Counted from the stretch's first letter, positions 31,394 to 42,061 are shown. The stretch is DNA of 64,000 nucleotides from Hyphomicrobiaceae bacterium (GCA_021324465.1 JAJPJB010000048.1:1-64000), one strand, 5' to 3'. A program made the numbers and translations. Notes: generated by a model not told the origin, from the sequence alone.

Positions 31394-32431
31394 TCAGAGA
31401 TCGAACTTGCTTCGCAGCGCCGGCATGACCTGCGATGCAAATATTTCGACCGAATGGAGCATGTGCTCAAGCGTCAGATTGCCGAAGCAGAACTGGCCGA
31501 CCACGTAATTCACGCCGCACTCGGCGATCTGCGACGCCAGAAAGTCACGCACCGTTTCCGGCGAACCGGCGATGCCCTGTCCCTGGCGCACGAGCGTGTC
31601 GAAGCTGTCCACCTGCAGCGGTGATTGCGTTGTGACACCGTGCAAGTCGGAGAGATAAGTGAAGCTCGAGCGCCAGCGCAGATAGGCGCTGCGCGCGATT
31701 CGCATCGCCTGCGCGTCGGTGTCGGCAACCAGAATGAACCTTACCATGCCCATTTTGGGCGGCTCGGCGCTTTCCATTTGCCCGCTGTGGACGTCGCGCC
31801 AGACATCAAGGTAGCGCGCGACGATGGCCCGGGTATTGGCGGGCATGTCATTGGTGACGATGTGGAGGCCTCTACGTGCGGCGCGCTCGGCGCTGTCCGG
31901 TGAATGCGCGCCGTACCACAGCGGCGGGTGCGGCTTTTGGTAAGGTGTCATCTCCATGGGCACGTTTTCGAATTGATCGTAGCGCCCGCTCCAGCATAGC
32001 GTCGTGACCGTAAACGCCTTGAGGATGAGTTCGAGCCGTTCGGCATAGATTTGCTGCCGCTCCTGCGCATTCTGCCCGTAATACGAAATCTCGAACGGCA
32101 CCGAACCGCGGCCGAAGCCGATCTCCAGGCGTCCACGGCTTAAGTGATCGAGCATGCAGATCTCCTCCAGCACGCGCAACGGATGATGGACCGGCAGCGC
32201 GTAGACGAAAGTGCCGAAACGCAGCCGCTCGGTGCGCTGTGCGATGGCGGAGAGAAAGACGCTGGGCGAGGGGGCCATGCCAAGCGGCGTGAAATGGTGT
32301 TCCGCGACATGATAGGCGTAGAAGCCGCAGCGATCGAAGGCCTCGATGACTTTAAGCCGTTCTTCGTAGAATTCGCTCAACAGCAGGTCATTGCGGTCGA
32401 GATGATCGAATACACCGAATTCTAGGCCCAT
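31394..32431 (-). CDS. LLM-class flavin-dependent oxidoreductase
   Basis: MGLEFGVFDHLDRND..YAYHVAEHHFTPLGMAPSPSVFLSAIAQRTERLRFGTFVYALPVHHPLRVLEEICMLDHLSRGRLEIGFGRG. Confidence 0.92.
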   Translation of the reverse strand: MGLEFGVFDHLDRNDLLLSEFYEERLKVIEAFDRCGFYAYHVAEHHFTPLGMAPSPSVFLSAIAQRTERLRFGTFVYALPVHHPLRVLEEICMLDHLSRGRLEIGFGRGSVPFEISYYGQNAQERQQIYAERLELILKAFTVTTLCWSGRYDQFENVPMEMTPYQKPHPPLWYGAHSPDSAERAARRGLHIVTNDMPANTRAIVARYLDVWRDVHSGQMESAEPPKMGMVRFILVADTDAQAMRIARSAYLRWRSSFTYLSDLHGVTTQSPLQVDSFDTLVRQGQGIAGSPETVRDFLASQIAECGVNYVVGQFCFGNLTLEHMLHSVEIFASQVMPALRSKFDL

Positions 32432-32673
32432 GTGATCCGCCCAGCTGACGTGCGATTAACGCAGCCTGTTTGACCGACGCATCGTTGCGGCCAAGGTACC
32501 GAAGCCGCAAAACGGCATCCTCCGTAAGCTTCCTTATCGAGGCTGCGGTGCCGCCGCAACACCGCGGCTCTGCGGAGAAAGGCGGACGACCTTGCTGAAA
32601 CGCCTCTAGCGAGCCGCGCGGCACTGCGCTTAAGATGACGACGGCCGCCATCTGGCGCCTAGGGAGAGCGAGC

Positions 32674-33885
32674 ATGAAAAAACACAATTCGCGCGCGGGC
32701 GCAGTGTCACGTCGTACATTCATGAAGAGCTCGGTCGGCGCCGCATTGGCGTCGAGCCTGGCCGCTCCGGCTGTTCGCGCCCAGGGCAGCGCGCCGATTC
32801 GCATCGGCAACATCAACACCTATACCGGCGGGCTCGCTTATGCTGGGCAGGCCAATCTCGACGCCATGAACCTTTATTTCGACAGCATCAATTGGACTGT
32901 CGCCGGCCGCAAGATCGAACTCATCAAGGAAGACGACCAGTTCAATCCCCAGATCGGCTTGCAAAAGGCCAAGAAGCTTGTCGAGAGCGACAATGTCGAT
33001 CTCATCATCGGCATTCAAGCCAGCAATGTTGCGCTCGCTGTGCTCAATTATATGAAGCAGCAGAAGGCCTTCTATATCGTCTCCGGCGCGGGCACCGACG
33101 CGATCACCTGGGATCGCTACCCTTATTTGTTCCGCACCTCGATTTCGACCTTTCAGCTTTCTGGGCCGATGGCCGACTACATCTATGACCATCTCGGCAA
33201 GGAGATCGTCACCACGGCCTCCGATTATGCTGGCGGCCACGACGTCATGAATCAGTTCAAAGGCCCTTACCTCGCCAAGGGCGGCAAGGTCCTCAAGGAA
33301 ATCTGGCCGCCGCTCGGCACGACCGATTTTTCCGCCTATCTCACCGATATCAAGGCGATCAATCCGCCGGTGACCTACGACTTCATGCCGGGCGCCGACG
33401 CGGCGCGCTTCGTGCAGCAATACACCGAATTCGGCTTGAAAGAGAAGATGCCGCTGACCGGCTTTACCATGATCGATTCGCAAACGGTGAGTGCGGTCGG
33501 CAAATCGGCCATCGGCGTCATCTCGGCGCTCACCTATACCGATACCGTCGACAATCCGGAGAGCAAAGAGTTCGCCAAGAACTTCAAGGCGAAATACAAG
33601 TATGCGCCGGATCTGTTCGCCGATTACGGCTATGTCGGCGCCCAGGCCCTGGCCGAGGCATTGAAGATGACTGGTGGCGATGCTTCCAACAAAGACAAGC
33701 TCGCTGAGGCGATGAGCAAGGTATCCTTCAAGGCGCCGCGCGGCCCGTTCCGCATGGATCCGGCGACCCACAATCCGATCCAGAACATCTATATCGCGCA
33801 AGTGATCGAAAGCGGCGATGGCATCTCCACCAAAATCCTCTCCACCGCCAAAGACGTGCAAGACCCGGGCAAGAAGGTCTACTAA
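32674..33885 (+). CDS. branched-chain amino-acid-type ABC transporter substrate-binding protein (LivK-like)
   Basis: Tat-like leader SRRTFMKSSVGAALASSLAAPAVRAQG; PIRIGNINTYTGGLAYAGQ.. periplasmic binding protein family 6. Confidence 0.92.
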   Translation: MKKHNSRAGAVSRRTFMKSSVGAALASSLAAPAVRAQGSAPIRIGNINTYTGGLAYAGQANLDAMNLYFDSINWTVAGRKIELIKEDDQFNPQIGLQKAKKLVESDNVDLIIGIQASNVALAVLNYMKQQKAFYIVSGAGTDAITWDRYPYLFRTSISTFQLSGPMADYIYDHLGKEIVTTASDYAGGHDVMNQFKGPYLAKGGKVLKEIWPPLGTTDFSAYLTDIKAINPPVTYDFMPGADAARFVQQYTEFGLKEKMPLTGFTMIDSQTVSAVGKSAIGVISALTYTDTVDNPESKEFAKNFKAKYKYAPDLFADYGYVGAQALAEALKMTGGDASNKDKLAEAMSKVSFKAPRGPFRMDPATHNPIQNIYIAQVIESGDGISTKILSTAKDVQDPGKKVY

Positions 33886-33923
33886 GGCGCCCACATCGCA
33901 AAATACCGTCGGCTGAGGAACGC

Positions 33924-35765
33924 ATGGAGCTGTTTGTCGCCCAGCTTCTGAACGGGCTGGTCTACGGCGTCCTCCTGTTTCTGATGGCGGCCGGGCTTTC
34001 GCTGATCTTCGGCCTGATGAATGTGGTGAGCCTGGCGCATGGCTCGTTTTTCATGCTCGGCGCGTACTTAGGTCTGGCCATCTTCAAGGCGACCGGCAGT
34101 TTCTGGCTGGCTTTTGTTTTGGCGCCGATCCCGGTTGCCGGTATTGGCATTGTGATGGAGCTTCTGTTCCTTCGCCCGCTCTATCGGCGCGGTCACATGG
34201 ACCAGGTGTTGCTGACCTTCGGCTTCACCTTTGTCTTTCTCGATCTGGTGCAAACAATCTGGGGCCGCGCCGTGCTGCACCTGTGGGCGCCGGCCGGGCT
34301 GCACGGTATCGTGCATATCGGGCTTGGTGTGTTTTCGGCCTATCGCCTGTTTCTGATCGGCTTCGGTTTTGCGATTGCGCTCGTATTGTGGCTCCTGCTC
34401 GAGCGCAGCCGGATTGGAGCGATGGTCCGGGCGGGCGTCGACAATGCGATCATGGCGGCCGGCCTCGGCGCCAATATTCCCGCGCTGTTCAGCGGCATTT
34501 TCGGCTTTGGCGTGGCGCTTGCGGCCTTGGGCGGCATCGCCGCAGCGCCGATCCTCGGCCTCTATCCCGGAATGGACAGCGAAATTTTGATCCCGGCTTT
34601 CATCGTTATTGTGATCGGCGGCATGGGCAGTTTGCGCGGCGCCTTCGTCGGCAGTCTGCTCATTGGCATCGTCGACACATTCGGCAAGGCCTATTTCCAA
34701 GGTGTGGCGCTGTTTCTGATCTATCTGGCCATGCTGGCCGTGCTCCTTGTCCGGCCGCAGGGGCTGTTCGGCATCAAATATTCCGATGCCTCCGTTGCGC
34801 CGGCCGTGACTACGACCAGCAGGCCAGCTTCGCTGCAGACGCGAACGTCCGAACTCGGGGTGCTGGTCGCGCTTCTTATCCTGCCGTTTCTGATGGGCGA
34901 TTATCCGCGCGCGCTCGTATCGGAAATTTTCATTTTCGCGATTTTCGCCATGAGCCTTGATCTTCTGCTCGGCTTCACCGGCCTGATGTCGCTCGGACAT
35001 GCCGCGTTTTTCGGTCTCGGCGCGTATGCGGTGGCGATTCTCGGTACGCAGTTCGAGCTCAATGCCTGGCTTGGGGTTGCCGCAGGCGTCGCGATCGCCG
35101 CCTGCGGCGCGGCCCTGATCGGTTTCTTTTGCGTGCGCACCGGCGGCATCCCGTTTTTGATGCTCACGCTCGCCTTCTCGCAGCTCGTATTCTCGGTGGC
35201 GCTGAAATGGCGTGACGTCACCGGCGGTTCGGACGGACTGACCATCGCCGAACAGCCGAGCTTCTTCGGCTTTAGTCTGTCAAGATCGCTCGTCATGTAT
35301 TTCATGACCCTGAGCTTCTTCGCTTTGACCTATTGGGTCCTGCGCCGGCTTCTCAACGCGCCGCTTGGCCATGCCTTTGTCGGCATCCGGGAGAACGAGC
35401 AGCGCATGATGGCAGTCGGCTATCCGACGCGGGCCTACAAGCTGCTGTCGTTTACGATTGCCGGCGCGATCGCCGGCCTTGCGGGAGGGCTCTACGCGAT
35501 TTTCAACGGCTTCATTTCGTCGGACGCGATCTATTGGACCGCCTCCGGCGATATTTTGATCATGACCATGCTCGGCGGCGCCGGGACGCTGGTCGGCCCC
35601 GCGATTGGTACCGCGCTGTTTCTCCTGATGAAGAATGTGGTGAGTTCCTACAGCGAGCATTGGCTGTCGATCATCGGTGCAATATTCATCTGCTGCGTCA
35701 TGTTCTTTTCCGGCGGCCTGTGGGGCGCCGCGCAAAAGCTGCAGTGGCGGCGGGTGGCAAAATGA
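33924..35765 (+). CDS. branched-chain amino-acid-type ABC permease, LivH-LivM fusion
   Basis: 613 aa with two permease halves; the second begins at LLILPFLMGDYPRALVSEIFIFAIFAMSLDLLLGFTGLMSLGHAAFFGLGAY. Confidence 0.92.
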   Translation: MELFVAQLLNGLVYGVLLFLMAAGLSLIFGLMNVVSLAHGSFFMLGAYLGLAIFKATGSFWLAFVLAPIPVAGIGIVMELLFLRPLYRRGHMDQVLLTFGFTFVFLDLVQTIWGRAVLHLWAPAGLHGIVHIGLGVFSAYRLFLIGFGFAIALVLWLLLERSRIGAMVRAGVDNAIMAAGLGANIPALFSGIFGFGVALAALGGIAAAPILGLYPGMDSEILIPAFIVIVIGGMGSLRGAFVGSLLIGIVDTFGKAYFQGVALFLIYLAMLAVLLVRPQGLFGIKYSDASVAPAVTTTSRPASLQTRTSELGVLVALLILPFLMGDYPRALVSEIFIFAIFAMSLDLLLGFTGLMSLGHAAFFGLGAYAVAILGTQFELNAWLGVAAGVAIAACGAALIGFFCVRTGGIPFLMLTLAFSQLVFSVALKWRDVTGGSDGLTIAEQPSFFGFSLSRSLVMYFMTLSFFALTYWVLRRLLNAPLGHAFVGIRENEQRMMAVGYPTRAYKLLSFTIAGAIAGLAGGLYAIFNGFISSDAIYWTASGDILIMTMLGGAGTLVGPAIGTALFLLMKNVVSSYSEHWLSIIGAIFICCVMFFSGGLWGAAQKLQWRRVAK

Positions 35766-36505
35766 GCGTGCTCCGCCTCGATTCGCTTTATAAGTCGTTT
35801 GGCAACCTGGTGGTCACCGACAATATCAGCCTCATCGTCGACGCCGGCGAACGCCACGTTATCATCGGGCCAAACGGAGCCGGCAAGACGAGCCTGGTCA
35901 ATCAGATCGGCGGCCAGTTGCGCCCGAGCGCAGGCCGCGTATTGGTCAACGATCACGACATCACCGGCTGGCCGCCGGACAGCATCAGCCGCATGGGCGT
36001 GGCGCGCACGTTTCAGCGCAACAATCTGTTCCAGAATCTCAGTGTCGTCGAGAATATTCGGCTCGCACTCGAAGTCCGCCTCGGCAATCCGCTCAACTTT
36101 TTCGCTCCGGTCGGCCGCGATACGGCGATGTCCGAGCGCGCTACCCAATTGATGGCGCAGGTTCATCTCGATGGCGATGGTGCGCGGGCTGCCAGGACAT
36201 TATCCTATGGCGAGCAGCGACAGCTCGAGATCGCCATTGCGCTTGCGGGCGAACCCGAGCTTCTGTTGTTGGACGAGCCGACCTCCGGCATGTCGCCGAG
36301 CGAAACCGCTCGTATGATCGCTTTGATCGGCTCGCTGCCGCGAACGCTGTCCATCCTGATGATCGAGCACGACATGAAGGTCGTGTTCTCGCTCGCCGAT
36401 CGGATCACCGTGCTCCACTACGGCAAGGTGTTGGCTACCGGGACGCCTGCGGAAATCCAAGCCAACGATCGCGTGCGGGAAGTCTATCTCGGCATGGTGC
36501 ACTGA
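35762..36505 (+). CDS. ABC transporter ATP-binding protein (LivG-like)
   Basis: GPNGAGKTSLVNQIGG, LSYGEQRQLEIAIALAGEPELLLLDEPTSGMSPSE. Start ATG 35762 overlaps the permease stop. Confidence 0.92.
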   Translation: MSVLRLDSLYKSFGNLVVTDNISLIVDAGERHVIIGPNGAGKTSLVNQIGGQLRPSAGRVLVNDHDITGWPPDSISRMGVARTFQRNNLFQNLSVVENIRLALEVRLGNPLNFFAPVGRDTAMSERATQLMAQVHLDGDGARAARTLSYGEQRQLEIAIALAGEPELLLLDEPTSGMSPSETARMIALIGSLPRTLSILMIEHDMKVVFSLADRITVLHYGKVLATGTPAEIQANDRVREVYLGMVH

Positions 36506-37206
36506 TGCTCGAAGTCGATGCCATCAATGCCTATTACGGCGACAGCCATATCCTGCATGGCGTGTCCTTGTCCGTGCGGCCAGGCGAAGTCGTATGTCTG
36601 CTTGGCCGCAATGGTGCCGGCAAGACCACGACCATTCTCACCATCATGGGATATCTGCAGCCGCGGCCTGGTCGCATCCGCTACAAGGGCCGCGACATCG
36701 CTGGTCTGCCGCCTTACGCGCTTGCCCGGCTCGGCTTCGGTTTCGTGCCGCAGGAGCGCGGCATCTTCCCGAGCCTGACGGTGCGCGAGAACCTGACCGT
36801 CTTTGCGCGAACTGGCCGGGGCGGCGCGGGCTCCTGGACGCTGCCGCGAATTTTCGAGCTGTTTCCGGCTTTGCAGGCGCGGCAACGCAATCTCGGCTTT
36901 CAACTGTCGGGCGGCGAGCAGCAGATGCTCTCGATCGCCCGCGCGCTCATGCTCAATCCGAGCCTGCTTCTGCTGGATGAGCCCTCGGAAGGACTCGCGC
37001 CGATCATCGTGCAGCAGATCATCGAAGTCCTGCTGCGGCTCAAACGCGAAGGGCTCGCGATCGTTCTGGTCGAGCAGAACCTGTCGGCGGCTTTCGCCGT
37101 TGGCGATCGCCATCACGTCATGAACAAGGGGGAGATCTGCTTTAGCGGGAGCACGGCACAGCTTGAACGCGATGACTTTGTGCTGCGCGAATATTTGAGC
37201 GTGTGA
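36505..37206 (+). CDS. ABC transporter ATP-binding protein (LivF-like)
   Basis: GRNGAGKTTTILTIMGYL, LSGGEQQMLSIARALMLNPSLLLLDEPSEGLAP. Confidence 0.93.
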   Translation: MLEVDAINAYYGDSHILHGVSLSVRPGEVVCLLGRNGAGKTTTILTIMGYLQPRPGRIRYKGRDIAGLPPYALARLGFGFVPQERGIFPSLTVRENLTVFARTGRGGAGSWTLPRIFELFPALQARQRNLGFQLSGGEQQMLSIARALMLNPSLLLLDEPSEGLAPIIVQQIIEVLLRLKREGLAIVLVEQNLSAAFAVGDRHHVMNKGEICFSGSTAQLERDDFVLREYLSV

Positions 37207-37318
37207 CGCCTTGGTGCAGTGCAGCTATTCCGAAGCCGGCATTCTCGTGCTCATGTCAATGTGCAATGCTTTGAAATAAAAGTAATAGTGGAAAAGTTTC
37301 GCGACGGGAGGAATTCGC

Positions 37319-38122
37319 GTGCAGATGGTGACCAGACCGGACATGGCAGTTGTGAAACTGTCCGGAATCGATCTTGAACTGTTCGATTCGGGACAAGACA
37401 CGCAGCCCCAATCTCCGATTTTGTTTCTGCACGGTGGCGGCGGTTTTCACCCGCAACAGCCTTTTGTTGCACCGCTGTCGACGAGGCGGCGCCTTGTTGT
37501 GCCGTCGCATCCGGGATTTGGCAGATCGAGCCTGCCCGACTGGCTCGATAGCGTCGACGACATCGCCTATCTCTATCTCGAATTGATGGACATCCTGCAA
37601 TTCGATCGCATCGATCTGATCGGCTGTTCGATCGGCGGTTGGGTCGCGGCCGAGATGGCGACCAAGGCGCCGGAACGGTTTCGCCGCCTGGTCATGGTCG
37701 GCCCCGTCGGTATCAAGGTTGGGCCGTCCGATCGGCTCGACATTCCCGACATCTTCGCCATGCCGCAGGCGGAGGTCGACAAGCTGCTTTATCACGACCC
37801 CGAGCGTATGAAGCCGGATCCCGCCAAAATGTCGGACGACGAGCTAGCCGCCATGTTTCGCGCTCGCGAGACGGTCGCGCTGCTGACCTGGGAGCCGTGG
37901 ATGCACAATCCGAAGCTCAAGCATCGGCTGCATCGCATCAAGGCGCCGACTTTGTTCATTCGCGGCGACAGCGACGGCCTGGTGTCGCAGACCTATCTCG
38001 AGGCCTATGCAAGTCTGTTACCTGATGCCCGCACCGTGACCATTACGGCGGCAGGTCATGTGCCGCAGCTCGAGCGGCCCGCGGCCTTCGCGGCCGAGGT
38101 CATGCAATTTTTCGGAGAATGA
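37319..38122 (+). CDS. alpha/beta-fold hydrolase
   Basis: ILFLHGGGGFHPQQPF, DLIGCSIGGWVAAEMA (serine nucleophile), AAGHVPQLERP (catalytic His). Confidence 0.9.
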   Translation: MQMVTRPDMAVVKLSGIDLELFDSGQDTQPQSPILFLHGGGGFHPQQPFVAPLSTRRRLVVPSHPGFGRSSLPDWLDSVDDIAYLYLELMDILQFDRIDLIGCSIGGWVAAEMATKAPERFRRLVMVGPVGIKVGPSDRLDIPDIFAMPQAEVDKLLYHDPERMKPDPAKMSDDELAAMFRARETVALLTWEPWMHNPKLKHRLHRIKAPTLFIRGDSDGLVSQTYLEAYASLLPDARTVTITAAGHVPQLERPAAFAAEVMQFFGE

Positions 38123-38123
38123 G

Positions 38124-39317
38124 ATGAGAGCGTGGCACTTCAGTGAGACGGCCTATCCTTATCTGCCGCCGGCCGAGACCTATCCGTCGATCCGGGTGTC
38201 GCTGCCCAATCGCATCTATGATCCGTTAAAGGGCGCGGCTTTGTATGACCGATTCATCGACGAATGGTTGGTTGCCGAAGACGAAGGCGTCGAGATCATG
38301 CTCAACGAGCATCATCAGACTGCGACCTGCGTCGATCCGGCTGCGCCATTGATGCTCGCGGCGCTGGCGCGCTTGAGCAAAACGGCACGCCTTCTCATCC
38401 TAGGCAATCCGATCGCCAATCGTCGGCAGCCGGTTCGCGTCGCCGAGGAAATGGCAATGATCGACGTGCTGTCGCACGGGCGGCTCGAGGCCGGCTTTGT
38501 GCGCGGTGTGCCCTACGAGGTGCTGCCGGCCAACAGCAACCCGGTGCGCATGAACGAGCGGCACTGGGAGGCGCTCGATCTGATCGTCAAGTGCTGGACA
38601 CATCACGACGGCCCATTCAGCCATGAAGGGCGCTTCTTTCATCATCGGGCGATCAATATCTGGCCGCGCCCCATTCAGCAGCCGCATCCGCCGATCTGGG
38701 TCAGTTCGACATCCACCGGCGGCGCCGCGCAGGTCGGCGCCCGCGGCTATATCCAGGCAACATTTCTCACCGGCTTCGAGACCACCAAGCGCATTTATGA
38801 GTCTTATCGCCGCGGCTGGCGCGAGGCCGGTCGCGGCCAGGACGTGCCGATCGACCGGCTTGCTTATGCTGCGCTGATCTATGTCGGCGAAAATGACGCG
38901 CGGGCGCGTGCCGGCGCGGAAAAGCTGCTCTGGTATATCACCGCCAACAAGGTGCCGCCGCACTTCTCCAATCCGCCGGGCTATGTGCCTGTGGCGATGA
39001 ATGTGCAATTGGCCAAGGGCGCGCACAATGTGGTGAGCGCTTACGGCACCAAGCAATCGACCGTGGAAGGCGCGATCGAAGCCGGTACCATGTTCGCCGG
39101 CACGCCCGATCAGGTGCTGGCGCAGATCAGGAAGCATTGGAATTACGTCGGCGGCTACGGCAATCTCCTGATCATGGGACAGGCGGGCTTCCTCGATCAC
39201 GAGGACACGGTGCATGGCATCCGCATGTTCGCGCGCGAAGTCTATCCGCAGCTCAAAGAGCTTTATCCCGACACCACGATTTCGGGGATGACGGAGCAAT
39301 TGAGCGCGGCGAGCTGA
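38124..39317 (+). CDS. LLM-class flavin-dependent oxidoreductase
   Basis: GVEIMLNEHHQTATCVDPAAPLMLAALARLSKTARLLILGNPIANRRQPVRVAEEMAMIDVLSHGRLEAGFVRG. Confidence 0.92.
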   Translation: MRAWHFSETAYPYLPPAETYPSIRVSLPNRIYDPLKGAALYDRFIDEWLVAEDEGVEIMLNEHHQTATCVDPAAPLMLAALARLSKTARLLILGNPIANRRQPVRVAEEMAMIDVLSHGRLEAGFVRGVPYEVLPANSNPVRMNERHWEALDLIVKCWTHHDGPFSHEGRFFHHRAINIWPRPIQQPHPPIWVSSTSTGGAAQVGARGYIQATFLTGFETTKRIYESYRRGWREAGRGQDVPIDRLAYAALIYVGENDARARAGAEKLLWYITANKVPPHFSNPPGYVPVAMNVQLAKGAHNVVSAYGTKQSTVEGAIEAGTMFAGTPDQVLAQIRKHWNYVGGYGNLLIMGQAGFLDHEDTVHGIRMFAREVYPQLKELYPDTTISGMTEQLSAAS

Positions 39318-39339
39318 GCGAGATTGGCGCAAGCCAGGC

Positions 39340-40104
39340 TCAACGATGCCCGGCGTCCGACCAGGGCATGACGATGCGTTCGGCAACAACGACTGCGGCG
39401 AATAATAAGATGCCGAGCGCGCTCAGCCAGACCAGCGCCGCCCAGGCGAGGGCGCTGTCGAGCTGCGAATTCGCGCTGAGCAGCAGATTGCCCAGGCCGC
39501 TCACCGAGCCCACGAACTCGCCGATTACCGCGCCGATCACGGCCAGCGTCACCGCCACCTTCGCGCCGGCAAAGATGAACGGCAAGGCCGCAGGAAATTG
39601 GATCTTGAGAAAGATCTGAAGCGGTGAAGCGCGCAGCGAGCGCGCCAGTTCGAGCAGCGCGGGCGGCGTCGCCCGTATGCCTGCCGCAGTATCGACGACA
39701 ATGGGAAAGAAAGCGACCAAAAAAGCGATCACGAGCTTCGATTGCATGCCGAGTCCGAACCAGACCAGGATGATCGGCGCGATCGCGACCTTGGGAATCG
39801 ATTGGGTCGCAATCAGGATCGGGTAAAGCGTCAGGTTTAGAATTCGTGAGCTTGCAACGCAGACCGCAAACGGGATGCCGACGACGACAGCCAGCAAAAA
39901 TCCCAACACGCTCTCCGAGAAAGTCGGCCAGCTTTGCCGCAGTAGCGCGTCCCAATTTGCGGCGCAAGCATCAAAAATGTCCAGCGGGCTTGGCAGCACG
40001 ATCCGGCTGATCGCGAAGACGTCCGTGTAGAGCTGCCAAACAACAAGAATGACAGCGACACCAAGCAGCGGAAAAAGGGAGTTCTTGATTGCTCCTCGGG
40101 TCAT
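39340..40104 (-). CDS. ABC transporter permease (SsuC/TauC-type)
   Basis: RASPLQIFLKIQFPAALPFIFAGAKVAVTLAVIGAVIGEFVGSVSGLGNLL. Confidence 0.9.
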   Translation of the reverse strand: MTRGAIKNSLFPLLGVAVILVVWQLYTDVFAISRIVLPSPLDIFDACAANWDALLRQSWPTFSESVLGFLLAVVVGIPFAVCVASSRILNLTLYPILIATQSIPKVAIAPIILVWFGLGMQSKLVIAFLVAFFPIVVDTAAGIRATPPALLELARSLRASPLQIFLKIQFPAALPFIFAGAKVAVTLAVIGAVIGEFVGSVSGLGNLLLSANSQLDSALAWAALVWLSALGILLFAAVVVAERIVMPWSDAGHR

Positions 40105-40922
40105 CGGGTGATTCCGAGCGCCCGTCCGGCTCTGTGTTCCAGCGCGGTGAATGCGGGCAGGTAGCGCATTTCCGACGCGCGCGGGTAGGGCAGGTCGACA
40201 TTGATATAGTCGGCGACAACCGCCGGGCGCCTGCTGAATACGACGATCGCATCGGAAATGTACACGGCCTCACTGATGCTGTGGGTCACAAACATCACGG
40301 TCGCGCCGGTCTTGCGGCGAATATCGAGCAGCAGGTCCTGCATCTCCATGCGGGTGAGCTCATCGAGCGCGCCGAATGGCTCGTCCATCAGCAGCAGCTT
40401 TGGCTTGTGGATCAACGCCCGGCACAGCGCGACGCGCTGCTGCATGCCGCCGGAAAGTTGCGACGGGTAGGCGTGTTCGAAACCCGCAAGACCGACGAGC
40501 GTCAGCATCTGCTTGGCGGCGCGCACCGCCTCGGCATCGGCGCGTCGCAGGATCTCCATCGGGAAGAGAACATTGGCAAGCACGGTCCGCCATGGCATCA
40601 GGTTGGCCTGCTGAAACACCACACCGAAATCGGGCTGTGGCTCCTGGACGTCGCGGCCGTTGATCTGAATCGTGCCGCTCGACGCCGACAACAATCCGCC
40701 GACGATCTTGAGAAAAGTCGTCTTGCCGCAACCGCTCGGGCCAAGGAGCGTCACCAGATGGCCCGCTTGCAAGTCGAACGTAATATTTTCGATGGCAACC
40801 AGCGGCGCCCGGCCGGACTGAGCGAAAGCTTGATGGACATCTTTGAAATGGCCGAACGGAACAGAGGCGCGTGGCGTGAGAGCTCCGCTGCAGATGTCTT
40901 CGCGTGTCGCAGCGCCCATCAA
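40101..40922 (-). CDS. ABC transporter ATP-binding protein (SsuB/TauB-type)
   Basis: GPSGCGKTTFLKIVGGL, LSGGMQQRVALCRALIHKPKLLLMDEPFGALDELTR. Confidence 0.92.
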   Translation of the reverse strand: MMGAATREDICSGALTPRASVPFGHFKDVHQAFAQSGRAPLVAIENITFDLQAGHLVTLLGPSGCGKTTFLKIVGGLLSASSGTIQINGRDVQEPQPDFGVVFQQANLMPWRTVLANVLFPMEILRRADAEAVRAAKQMLTLVGLAGFEHAYPSQLSGGMQQRVALCRALIHKPKLLLMDEPFGALDELTRMEMQDLLLDIRRKTGATVMFVTHSISEAVYISDAIVVFSRRPAVVADYINVDLPYPRASEMRYLPAFTALEHRAGRALGITR

Positions 40923-41995
40923 GGCAGCATGGGAGTAGCTGGCAGAAAGCCCGCGGCGTAAATGTCTGCCGGGGCCGGCGGGGCGCCGCTGACACCGATA
41001 TATTTGGTGACAAAATCGACATTCGCTTTCATCTTCGCCGGATCAAACCAGCCGAGCCCGTTCTTTTTGGTATCGGCGATCACGGCAAGATCAGCGACCA
41101 CGCCGATCTCTGCCACGATACCGTCCGCTTTAAGCGTCGGCACGTATTGGATTTCATCGGCTGCCGCCTTTTGCGGATTGGCCAGCGCGAATTTCCATCC
41201 TCTCAGCGACGCGCGCACGAAGCGCCGCAAGACGTCGGGATTTTTTGCGATGGTGTCTTCGGTTGCGGCGATCCCGTTGCCGTAAAGTTCAAGTCCGTAA
41301 TCGGCGAGCAGCAGCGTGCGCAATTCTGTATTTGCACTTTTTGCGCCAGCCTCGAGACTAGGCTTGGCCATGACAAAAAACTCAATGGCCGGGATTTGTC
41401 CGGACAGCAACGTCGAGGCGCGTGCCGGCGGTGCTACATTGCTGATCGCGAGCTTGTTCGGATCGAGCCCTCTCTGAACCATAAAGCCCTGGATGATCTT
41501 CGGCGTGAAACTGCCGGCGCCGCTGCCGAGTGTGAGGCCTTCCAGTTGCTTCGGCGTGGTGACGTTGGCGCCGTTGGCGAGACTGAAAATCGCATAAGGT
41601 GCTTTCTCGTAATTCACCGCCAGTATCCTGAGCTTGGAGCCGTTGCCGCGGGCGATCACGACGCTCGGCACATCGACGAAACCGATATTCGCGGTGCCCG
41701 ATTCCACAGCCTGGATCACCTGCGCCGTGCCCTGGGCCGGTATGATGGAGATGTCGAGCCCTTCGTCCTTGTAATAGCCTTCGGCGAGCGCCGCATACCA
41801 GGGCGCGTGGCGGCCTAACGGAATGAAATCGAGCGAAAACACGACTTTGGTCGGTAATTGCGCATTTTGCGCCATAGCCCGATCGGACAGTGGCGCGATC
41901 AGCAGCGCGATGGTCGATATTGCGGCAGATGCGGGAAACCACGAACGCATTGGACCTATCTCCAGCGCCGCGAAAGCGGGTGAACCGGCGGTCAT
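40919..41995 (-). CDS. ABC transporter substrate-binding protein (SsuA / NMT1-THI5-like)
   Basis: KVVFSLDFIPLGRHAPWYAALAEGYYKDEGLDISIIPAQGTAQVIQAVESG. Confidence 0.9.
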   Translation of the reverse strand: MTAGSPAFAALEIGPMRSWFPASAAISTIALLIAPLSDRAMAQNAQLPTKVVFSLDFIPLGRHAPWYAALAEGYYKDEGLDISIIPAQGTAQVIQAVESGTANIGFVDVPSVVIARGNGSKLRILAVNYEKAPYAIFSLANGANVTTPKQLEGLTLGSGAGSFTPKIIQGFMVQRGLDPNKLAISNVAPPARASTLLSGQIPAIEFFVMAKPSLEAGAKSANTELRTLLLADYGLELYGNGIAATEDTIAKNPDVLRRFVRASLRGWKFALANPQKAAADEIQYVPTLKADGIVAEIGVVADLAVIADTKKNGLGWFDPAKMKANVDFVTKYIGVSGAPPAPADIYAAGFLPATPMLP

Positions 41996-42061
41996 GGTGC
42001 CATCGAAAGTTTCGATCCGTCAACATATTTTCGAAAATCCGTTGATCCTGTAAAAAGCCTC

